In this document: positions 54,625 to 64,000 of the stretch, piece by piece
How positions within the stretch are numbered: the first letter of the stretch is position 1
Layout: every line of letters begins with the position of its first letter
Source of the DNA: Kalaharituber pfeilii
Lineage: Eukaryota; Ascomycota; Pezizomycetes; Pezizales; Pezizaceae
Assembly (NCBI GenBank): GCA_015179045.1
Contig: WHUZ01000114.1
Coordinates: forward strand, 62,001-126,000
DNA length: 64,000 nt
Direction of reading: 5' to 3'
Notes under the pieces: model-generated
What the model was told of the DNA's origin: nothing
Seen by the model: only the letters and a program-made list of their open reading frames with translations
Databases searched by the model: none
Translations under genes and position numbers: made by a program

Positions 54625-57600
54625 ATGTCCAGGTTCTGGAAGAAGGAAGAAAATAGCCAACAACCGTCGACCCCCGCACCGAGAAAGCATAATGTGTTCT
54701 TAAGGCCATTCAAGCGGGAGAGCCGAAGCCGCTCCCCAAGCCGCAGTCCTGAGGTCACCACCCTATTTCCATCGTCTTCGCTCCCCCTTCACTTCCACCG
54801 TCATAAGCTGACCGTTACGGAGGTGTGGCTTCAAGCAATCAGATTTCTCTGTCTGCAAAGTCGCTTGATATAGCGAAGAAGAAGCTAGCAAAGAAAAGAT
54901 TACCACATCTCATGCTTTCCGACCATGCATCCCAACCAGCAAGCGAGATCGTTCAGTCGATTATAATCGATTTACAGACTACTATCGAGGCGGCTCGGCA
55001 TAACGACAAAGCCGCCGCTGCTTTGCGGCGATGGCACGAAATCCTGTCAACATACTCCGAGTATGCAAAGGCTGTGTGTACAGCAATACAGCGTGAACCG
55101 GAGGTTACGGCTTTACTTTGGGCGGATTTGAGAACTACATTGCAGGTTAGCGGGAATATTTCATTCAGTTCGCTTTCTGCACATATATTGATTGCTGGCA
55201 GGTTGCTGTGAATCATATGGGCGTTAGTGAAAGCACTGAAGTTGTGATAGCAATGATTGTTCACAAGATGGCCTCATTCCAATTCTACACTGCTATATAT
55301 TTGGAACTTCCGTCATCCCCTTTAGCTGTTTCAACAACACAAGATTATCAGGAAAAGTTCAGTTCTGCCCTGGTGGAGTTTTACGCAGCAATTCTAGTTT
55401 TCTCAGTGAAGGCACGCCAGTGTTTCGATCCATTCTCCAACAGAATGACAAAACTAGCAAACATGTTCATGCCCTTCGCGGTTGAGTTTCAGCCATTCAT
55501 TGACGACATCGCTGAAAAGGAAAGATCAATGCGAGAATGTGTAGATATTACCATGAAAGAGATCATTAGTATGTAACGCTCTTTCGAATGTGCTGAACTA
55601 GGCTCATGTTGCATTAGATAGCTCCGGAAAGCTGGAGCAGATCCAAAAAAATCTCAACGATATTCACTCCAAAGTGGTCCCGCAGGCCAAGCTAGATGGT
55701 CAGTAACCATTTCAAAATTTATAGAAAAAAAGTTGGAGCTAATTACATGATCAGATATGATGAACATCACATTAGAGAATGTGAACGTGATGAAGTGCGT
55801 AGGCGCCACTATTTCAAGAGCACAAGGTATAGACTTTGGCGACTTACATGATATGGATAATATATATATATCTGACTTCTACGGATGGTATCCTCAATAG
55901 AGCATCTGAAGCGCCACCGAGATATGCGGTCTTTTCGACTTGATGGCGCAAGTACGTGGCTGCTACAGCATGATCGATTCCGTCGATGGTGTGATGGTGG
56001 TATGCAAGATGCAAGTAAACGTATTCTATGCTGTTACGGAATGCCAGGTGCTGGGAAAACAGTAATCAGGTACCAGCTGTGTTCTATTCATGTTGAGGCT
56101 TATATATAAGATGTCACTAATACTACTTTATATTTAGTTCTATTGTGATCGATCATCTGATGTCTACCTATCCTGAACATGATGAAGTAGGCATTGCGTT
56201 TCTATACTGCGACTACCGAGATGAAGCGAACCAATCACTACTTAACCTTGCCGGTAACCTCCTTATTCAGCTTCTAATTGCTACATCACAACTGCCAGAT
56301 CCAGCCGTCAGCATATTGGAATCTCCTGAGAGGCAGGGTGAGGAAGTGGAGCTTAAAGATATTTCAACAATCCTGGACATTATTTTATCCCAATTCAATC
56401 AGACCTTCATTTGCATAGATGCTATAGACGAGCTGAAGCCTGAAACTCGGAATAGCCTGCTTGAGATTCTCAAAAGCGAATTTGGAAGTGCTCGGATTTT
56501 TCTTACTGGACGTCCCCATATACAACAAGAGGTTAGTAGGTGCCTTAATGGTGAGCAGCAACATGTAATTGAGATTACGGCAAACCGAGAGGACATCAGA
56601 GCATATCTTATTCACGAGATTGCAACGGATGATAGACCGGAAGCTATCAATGAACAGCTGAGAGACGATATTTTGAGTTCCATTCTCGAAAAGTCTGAAG
56701 GAATGTAAGTCATGTTTATAAAGCCTTTTTTATCTATGTAGATATTATATTGACTAAGCCAATTAAGGTTTCTACTACCTGCACTACATATCCCCATGGT
56801 TCTCGACCAGCAAACCTCCGGAAAGAGATGGGAGGCACTGGAAAGACTGCTTGAAGGGCGTTATGATGCTTATGCATCTACGATCGATAGAATTCAAAAC
56901 TCGTTGCCTAGAGAGGCAGCAATGGGCATGCAAGTATTGAGGTGGCTACATCTTGCCTACCGACCATTAAAGTTGGATGAGCTCAGACATGCACTTGCAG
57001 CGCAGCCAGGCGATAAAGATTTGAATAAGGATAATATTCCATCAGAAACGAGTTTGCTTAGGTGCTGCCTTGGATTAGTTGTGTGTGACAAGGTGTCATC
57101 AACGGTTCGCTTCGTACACTGTGCACTGGGGGAATATTTTAGGCAACATAGCAGCAAATACTTCTATAGCAGTTACAAGATTGCCGCAGAGACCTGTCTG
57201 ACCTACCTTAACTTCAGCCAGCTCGGTGTCCCTTGTCCTACGGTTGCCGATCTTGAGCAGAAAATGACAGACTTTCCTTTCTTAAAATATGCAGCATGTC
57301 ATTGGGGTCACTACCTGCAACAGCAGGACGAAGAATCTGATACACAACTCGCGTTGAGGTTACTACGCCACCAGAGCAGCAACGAGCCCCACTGTGCTTT
57401 ACAAGCCTTGTACTATGGACATATCGTGAGTAGATATCATCTAAAACGCCATGTTATTATACGCGGATTTTCGGGAGTACATGCAGCCGCTTGGTTCGGA
57501 TTAGAGAGATTAATACCTGCATTGCTGATTGATCCGAACGATTGGAATTCACAAGATGAAAATGGTCTGACTCCACTGTCATACGCGGCTATTGGAGGGC

Positions 57601-60600
57601 AAGAGGTCATGGTACAACTGCTTCTCGAGCGCCAGGATGTGGATGCAAATTCGAAGGACTATGGCAGCCGCACACCGTTGTGTTGGGCAGCTGAACATGG
57701 GCATGAGGCTATAGTGCGACTGCTTCTTAGCCGAGGGGATGTTGATGCTGATTCGAAGGACAGTGGCGGCCGCACACCACTGTCATGGGCAGCTGGGAGT
57801 GGACATGAAGCTGTAGTACTACTCCTTAGCCGGGAGAAGGTTGATGCTGATTCGAAGGATAATGACAGTCGCACACCATTGTGTTGGGCAGCTGAGCATG
57901 GGCATGAGGCTGTAGTACGACTGCTTCTTAACCGCGAGGATGTTGATGCTGATTCGAAGGACAGTGGCGGCCGCACACCACTGTCATGGGCCTCTGAGCA
58001 TGGACATGAGGCTGTAGTACTACTCTTTCTTAGCCGGGAGAAGGTTGATGCTGATTTGAAGGATAATGACAGTCGCACACCATTGTGTTGGGCAGCTGAG
58101 CATGGGCATGAGGCTGTAGTGCGACTGCTTCTTAGCCGAGAGGATGTTGATGCTGATTTGAAGGACAGTGGCGGCCGCACACCACTGTCATGGGCAGCTG
58201 GGAGTGGACATGAGGCTGTAGTACTACTGCTTCTTAGCCAGGAGAAGGTTGATGCTGATTCGAAGGACAATGACAGTCGCACACCATTGTGTTGCGCAGC
58301 TGAGCATGGGCATGAGGCTGTAGTGCGACTGCTTCTTAGCCGAGGGGATGTTGATGCTGATTCGAAGGACAGTGGCGGCCGCACACCACTGTCATGGGCA
58401 GCTGGGAGTGGACATGAGGCTGTAGTACTACTGCTTCTTAGCCAGGGGAAGGTCGATGCTGATTCGAAGGACAATGACAGTCGCACACCATTGTGTTGGG
58501 CAGCGGAGTATGGACATGAGGCTGTAGTGCGACTGCTTCTTAACCGAGAGAATGTTGATGCTGATTCGAAGGACAGTGGCGGCCGCACACCATTATCATG
58601 GGCAGCTGAGAGCGCACATGAAGCTGTTGTGCGTCTACTGCTGCAACGGAAGGATGTGGATATCCACTCAAAGGATACGAAATACTGCAAAACACCACTC
58701 TTATGGGCAGCTAAGCAAGGAAACGAGGCTATTGTGCAGTTGCTTCTTGAGCGAGAGGGCATGGATGTGAAACCGGAGGATAGTGACAGCCACACCCAAT
58801 TGTGTTGGGCAGCTGAGCATGGACATGAGGCTGTAGTGCGACTGCTTCTTAACCGAGAGAATGTTGATGCTGATTCGAAGGACAGTGGCGGCCGCACACC
58901 ACTGTCATGGGCAGCTGGGAGTGGACATGAGGCTGTAGTACTACTGCTTCTTAGCCGGGAGGAGGTTGATGCTAATTCGAAGGACAGTGGCGGCCGCACA
59001 CCACTGTCCTGGGCAGCTGAGAATGGACATGAAGCTGTAGTGCATCTACTGCTTCAACGGAAGGATGTGGATATCTACACAAAGGATACGAAATACCACA
59101 AGTCACCACTCTTATGGGCAGCTAAGCAAGGGAACGACGCTATTGTACAGTTGCTTCTTGAGCGACAGGATGTGGATGTCGATGTGAAGGACAGTGATAG
59201 CCACGCATTACTCTTATGGGCAGTTGAAAATAAACACGACGCTATTTTGCGGTTGCTTCTTGAGCGACAGGATATAAACATCGAGATAAGAGATACGGAA
59301 TTTTTCGAGACGATAATGTCATGGGCAGCTATCAGAGGACATGAGGATGTGTTGCGGTTGCTGCTTCAGCAGACAGATGTGAATGCAAACTCAATGCGCA
59401 ACCATAGCAGGACACCACTTTCATGGGCAGCTGAAAACGGACATGAAGCTGTTGTGCGTCTTCTGCTTCAACGGAAGGATGTGGACATCAACCTCAAGGA
59501 CATTGAATATGGCCGGACACCACTGTCATGGGGAGCTATAAGAGGGCACGAGGATGTTGTGCGGTTGATGCTTCAGCGGAAGGATGTGAATGCAAATTTA
59601 ATGGACATCCATAGCAGGACACCACTTTCATGGGCGGCTGAGAATGGACATGAAGCTGTTGTGCGTCTGCTGCTCCAACAGAAGGATGTGGACATCAACC
59701 AGCCGGATACAGAATATCGCCGGACACCACTGTCATGGGGAGCTATAAGGGGGCACAAGGATGTTGTGCGGTTGATGCTTCAGCGGAAGGACGTGAATGC
59801 AAATTCAAGGGACATCCATAGCAGGACACCACTTTCATGGGCGGCTGAGAATGGACATGAAGCTGTTGTGCGTCTTCTGCTTCAACAGAAGGATGTGGAC
59901 ATCAACCAGCCGGATACAGAATATCGCCGGACACCACTGTCATGGGGAGCTATAAGGGGGCACAAGGATGTTGTGCGGTTGATGCTTCAGCGGAAGGACG
60001 TGAATGCAAATTCAAGGGACATCCATAGCAGGACACCACTTTCATGGGCGGCTGAGAATGGACATGAAGCTGTTGTGCATCTTCTGCTTCACCGGAAGAA
60101 TGTGCACATCAATCGGTGGGACAATAAATATCGCAAGACACCACTGTTGTGGGCAGCTGAGAAAGGAAACGAGGCTGTTGTGCGGTTGCTGCTTGAACGT
60201 GAGGATGTAGATGTGAATTCGAAGGACAGTGATAGCCGCACGCCATTGTTTTGGGCAGTTATGAATGGTGACGTTGCTATTGTGCGGCTGCTTCTTGAGC
60301 ACAATGACGTTGATGTGAATTCGAATGACACTGATGACCGTACACCATTATGTGCGGCAGTTAAGAATGGGCATGATGCCATTGTGCAGCTGCTTCTTGA
60401 GCGAGAGGATGTGGATGTGAATTTGAAGAACAATGATGGCCACACGCTGTTGTCGTGGGCAGCTAGGAAGGAGCAAGAAGATGTTGTGCGATTGCTAGTT
60501 CAGCGGAAGGATGTGGACGTCAACCAAAAGGAAAAGGAAAATGGCCAGTCACTGCTTTCATGGGCAGCTGAGGAAGGACACGAGACCGTTGTGCGGTTGC

Positions 60601-62462
60601 TGCTTCAGCGAGAGGATGTGAATGTGAACTCGAAGGACAATGAAGGCCGCACACCATTATCTTGCGCAGTCAGGAATGGGCATGATGCTATTGTACAGCA
60701 GCTTCTTGAGCGAAGAGACACCGATGTGAATTCGAAAGACAATGATGGCTTCACGTCATTGATTTGGGCAGTTAGGTTTCGGCATGATGCTATTGTACGG
60801 CGGCTTCTTGAGCAAAAGGGAGTGGATGTGAATTTGAAAGACAATGACGGCCGCACATTGTTATCATGGGCGGCGGAAAATGGACAAGAGGCCGTTGTGC
60901 GGCTACTTCTGAAGCGAAGGGATATCAAAGCTGATTCGCCAGACAATAATTCTCGGACCCCGTTGGCTTGGGCATCCGCACGCTGGCATGAGGCACTTGT
61001 GCAGCTTCGTGAGCGTGAGGATGTGAATTCTGATTTGCAGGATAACAAGAGTCGGATGCCCTCTTGGGCAGATGTGCATGAGCACGAGTTGCTTGTGCGG
61101 CTGCTCGTAAAGGGTGAGGATGTGGATGCTGATGTGCAGGAATGCGAGCGCCGGGTGCCGTTGGCTATGGCAGTCGCATGTACGCAAGATGCCATTGTGC
61201 AGCTGCTTGTTCACCGTAAGGATGTACGTCCCACCTTGCAAGATGCTGATGGCAAGGCCCCATCGTACTGGATAGATGCTGCCGAGGAAATGCATGACCA
61301 CATTGTGCGATCACTTCTTGATGCCATGCGCCCTAATAGAGGGGATAGATATGGCCGCACTTTGTTGTCACAGGCAGCTATGCATGGGAATGAGAGAGTT
61401 GTACGGCTGCTTATTGAGCGTAAGGATATTGACGCCAATTCAGTCGATAACGATGACCGGACAGCGTTGTCTTGGGCAGCAAGGTATGGACACGAGGCCA
61501 TTGTAGCCCTGCTTGTTGATCGCGTGCATGTCAAGCTTGACCCAAAAAACAGATTTGGTTATACACCGTTGTCGGAGGCAGCTATATGTGGGCATGAGAG
61601 CGTTGTGCGGAAGCTTGCTCAATCCGGTGCCGACGCCAATTCAAGAGATAATGCTGGCCGCACACCATTGTCTCTGGCGGCTGAGAATGGGCACGAGGCC
61701 ATTGTTCGCCTGTTTCTTGAAAATGCGCATGTGGATACTAAGCTAAAAGACAACAATGGTGAGACAGCGTTGCACTGGGCTGCGCAATGTGGGCATGCGG
61801 TTATCGTGCAGCTTCTAGTTGAGTATGACAATGCGGAAGTGGATTCTAAGGATAATACGGACCTCACGCCATTGTCTTGGGCAGCGGTGCGTGGGCATGA
61901 ATCAGTCGTGCGTTTTCTAGTTCAGCGCCAGGGTGTGGATTTCAATTCGGAGGACAAATTTGGTCGCACGCCGTTATCACAGAGTGCTGTCCGTGGACAC
62001 GAGAGCGTTGTGCGCCTGCTTCTTGAACATCAGCACGTGGATGCAAATAAAAAGGACAACTACGATAATACACCTTTGTCGTTAGCCGCAGAACATGGAC
62101 ATGAACAGACTGTGCAGCTGTTGACTAGCCGCAAGGATGTATCTGTGGAGGTCAACTCGAAGAACAAATTTGGATTTACACCTTTGTCGAAGGCAGCTAT
62201 GCGTGGGTATGAGGGCGTTGTCCGCCTTCTCCTTGGCCTTGAGAAAGTGGATGTCAATTCGACAGATAAATTTGGCCGGACGCCGTTGTCGCACGCAGCC
62301 ATGCGCGGGTATGAAAGTGTTGTTCGCCTTCTTCTTGAGCAGAAAGATGTGGATACCATCTCGAAGGACGATTACGGGCGTACGCCATTGTCTTATGCAA
62401 AAGAGTTCAGGCACGAGGGTGTGGTGGATTTACTACTTGGGGGGTCTGGGAGCGGCGCATGA
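54625..62462 (+). CDS. NLR-B: NACHT/ankyrin receptor, 2460 aa
   Basis: Exons: 54625-54753, 54843-55145, 55202-55568, 55618-55698, 55755-55826, 55901-56069, 56138-56704 and 56768-62462, total 7383 nt, in phase throughout; only the first intron (weak GTCACC donor) is doubtful. N-terminus (~1-60) is Ser/Arg-rich. Residues ~60-270 (EVTALLWADLRTTLQVAVNH, ALVEFYAAILVFSVKARQCF) resemble the all-helical N-domain of fungal STAND proteins (NACHT_N/DUF7708 type). NACHT: Walker A GMPGAGKT (~362-369), Walker B FICIDAIDEL (~462-471). A winged-helix region precedes about 48 ankyrin repeats from ~795 to the end. Expected role: cytosolic self/non-self or pathogen sensor. Its N-domain differs from NLR-A, so it should use a different output. 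No disruption seen. Confidence 0.92.
57738..58640 (+). repeat. Higher-order ankyrin dimers, 201-204 bp
   Basis: Two ankyrin types alternate (DSGGRTPLSWAAGSGHEAVV and NDSRTPLCWAAEHGHEAVV). The CAGTGGCGGCCGC mark recurs at 57761, 57962, 58166, 58370 and 58574, giving steps of 201, 204, 204 and 204. The first dimer lacks one codon (LLLSRE against LLLLSRE). Confidence 0.9.
59495..60080 (+). repeat. Higher-order ankyrin dimers, 207 bp
   Basis: A second dimer type (RRTPLSWGAIRGHKDVVRLM plus SRTPLSWAAENGHEAVVRLL). CCGGATACAG recurs at 59703 and 59910, and the 207 bp between are essentially identical to the next 207. An older, more diverged dimer precedes them. Confidence 0.9.
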
Positions 62463-63103
62463 GCTGGTTGTTGTAGGTTGGATCAGGGAGTTCGGGTTTC
62501 GGGAGCACGAGGGTGAAAGGCAGGGCAGAGCGGAGCAAAGATAGGCGCAGAGAGTGGGTCCGTACTTAGTTCATTGCACTTGTGATGTCTGGTTGCACTA
62601 CCCCCCGACTACTTGTGTATATTAGTTAGTCTGTTGACATTATAAGAGGTATTAGTTATTCAGGGCAAGATTGCCTCATATTTTGTCCCACGTACTGTGC
62701 CCTGCCCACCTTTGTAAGTAGAGTTTGCTTCCAATGCAGGGAAGTCCTTTAAAATTACAAGCAATCCCGGACCGTAAGTAAGATAATATTGGCTAAATCA
62801 GAAAAACGCATGCTGCTGAGAACCCCCAGAAAAAAAAGGAAACTGTAAAACATATAGTAACCAGAAACAGGATTTGCTTGATTTTAATGAGTGTCTAAAG
62901 CTACGCCAACGGCACTGATGGAGCGTACTTCGATTACTACTAGCAGTATTCTGGCAAAATATGGTAGCCACGATGTAACTAAGTTGAGTACTTTCATTAT
63001 TTAGTTCAAGCTCGCTTGTCGCCGTACTGGGCTATGGCGAGAAACGTCTCACGTCCGCGACGCAAATCACGAATAGATAGAGAAATTCCCAGGCCCCGCC
63101 CCT
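62463..63103. other. Convergent intergenic region
   Basis: Lies between the 3' ends of NLR-B and the minus-strand ankyrin gene. No gene or repeat seen. Confidence 0.6.
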
Positions 63104-64000
63104 CTAATTATGTCGTCCCCGAACCTTGGACCCCGCAGTAAATCGTCTCATAGCCTCCCCTTCGTCAATGGCGCAATGATTGAGTAGCATTTCAAATGTT
63201 TGGCCTTTGCCCTCGTTCGCTGCCCGTAGGAGTGCTGTGAGTCCGTCTTTGTCTCGTGCCTCGGGATTTGCCCCTTTGTCAAGCAGTAGCTGTACAATAG
63301 CAACATGCTCGTTCGCAGCTGCTTTGTGCAATGGGGTCTCTTTAAACTCGTTTTCAGCATTAATGTCGGCTCCAGATGAGAGCAAAAGTTTGACAATTTC
63401 AACGTGTCCAATGGCTGCCGCAATATGTAGTGGGGTGTTTTGTGATTTGTCCTTAGCCATGACTTCAGCATGCGCATGAAGAAGTAGTTGTGTAGTAGCT
63501 TTATCTCCTAATTCCACTGCCCTGTGCAGCGGAGTCTGGCCCATGTCATCCTGAACATTAATATAATCCGCTCGGTTGAGTAACAAGTTCAATAGCGGCT
63601 GGTGTTTCATCGAGATGGCTAGTTGTGATAATGGTGTCCCATGGTTATAGCCACAATTTCCAGCCTTCAATCTAGAATGCCAATACAATTCAATTAGAAA
63701 ATCAGCAACGGGAGTGAGTCCCAGTTCCACGGCCGTTCGCAAGATCTCTGCTCCGTCTTCATGTGTAATATCTGCATTCGGGTCCTTCAGGTTGAAGTTC
63801 ACCGGTGCCCCGTCCATTATCAACAATCTGATGAGCTCCAAGCAAACACATTCTGGTGTCGGATTGGAATCCCGATTTCTACCTTCCAAGGTCCAAAATA
63901 GTGGACGCTTTGCGCCCTCATTTCCAAACTTTGCTCCATGAAGCATTAGGAGCAATACCTTGTCTACACGCCCGTGGTATAATGCGTTTTCTAGTGGTGT
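63104..64000 (-). CDS. Ankyrin repeat protein (5' part outside window)
   Basis: Open from the window edge (reading TPLENALYHGRVDKVLLLML) to TAG at 63104. About eight ankyrin repeats, including GQTPLHRAVELGDKATTQLL, NTPLHIAAAIGHVEIVKLLL and ETPLHKAAANEHVAIVQLLL, then a C-terminus ending GSKVRGRHN. The repeats are of the ordinary diverged type, unlike the homogenised arrays of NLR-A and NLR-B. The N-terminal architecture (NACHT or other) cannot be seen. It faces NLR-B tail to tail. Confidence 0.85.
   Translation of the reverse strand, partial: TPLENALYHGRVDKVLLLMLHGAKFGNEGAKRPLFWTLEGRNRDSNPTPECVCLELIRLLIMDGAPVNFNLKDPNADITHEDGAEILRTAVELGLTPVADFLIELYWHSRLKAGNCGYNHGTPLSQLAISMKHQPLLNLLLNRADYINVQDDMGQTPLHRAVELGDKATTQLLLHAHAEVMAKDKSQNTPLHIAAAIGHVEIVKLLLSSGADINAENEFKETPLHKAAANEHVAIVQLLLDKGANPEARDKDGLTALLRAANEGKGQTFEMLLNHCAIDEGEAMRRFTAGSKVRGRHN

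Noticed and set aside
1..64000. tRNA or rRNA genes
   Set aside because: None could be recognised by eye; a covariance-model scan would be needed to exclude a tRNA.

Overview
The window comes from a filamentous ascomycete nuclear genome. The evidence is short GT-AG introns of about 50-130 bp, fungal NLR (STAND) genes with NACHT and ankyrin domains, a vacuolar M28 protease of the PFF1 family, and a heavy load of class II transposons and retroposed poly(A) tracts. Duplicated tracts several kb long are nearly identical and show no obvious C-to-T mutation, so RIP looks weak or absent. That would fit, but does not prove, a Pezizomycetes-type (truffle/morel) genome.

Layout. 144-2025: 3' part of a gene with a HeLo-like N-terminal domain and a Gln/Asn/Tyr/Pro-rich, prion-like tail. 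4346-26519: a five-exon-plus NLR gene (HeLo-like N-domain, NACHT, ankyrins) whose last exon is split by a 16,654-bp transposon at 9208-25861. 30650-43860: a segment repeated three times in tandem, each unit carrying a three-pass membrane protein gene with a large glycosylated ectodomain; the middle copy is frameshifted. 44458-48302: PFF1 (seven exons). 48303-54624: gene-poor DNA with a dead Tc1/mariner element, an 80-bp MITE and a foldback element. 54625-62462: a second NLR (2460 aa, eight exons, about 48 ankyrin repeats). 63104-64000: an ankyrin gene on the minus strand that runs off the window.

The giant transposon has 45-bp terminal inverted repeats, each containing its own hairpin, and a 9-bp target duplication. 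Inside are 83-bp tandem arrays, four copies of a ~2.9-kb module built of degenerate ~55-bp repeats (three direct, one inverted; outer copies A and D essentially identical), a decayed N-terminal fragment of a MULE-type transposase, a nested 1.25-kb TIR element and a Tc1/mariner transposase fragment. Removing the element plus one target duplication restores the NLR reading frame exactly (5250 nt, 1750 codons).

A second theme is a family of ultra-short SINE-like retroposons: a ~30-55 bp body plus poly(A), flanked by 7-20 bp target duplications, seen at many sites on both strands. One insertion is poly(T) alone between two 20-bp duplicates. Together the HeLo-like/prion-like gene and the adjacent NLR resemble the effector/receptor pairs of fungal heterokaryon incompatibility, here with the receptor knocked out by a transposon.
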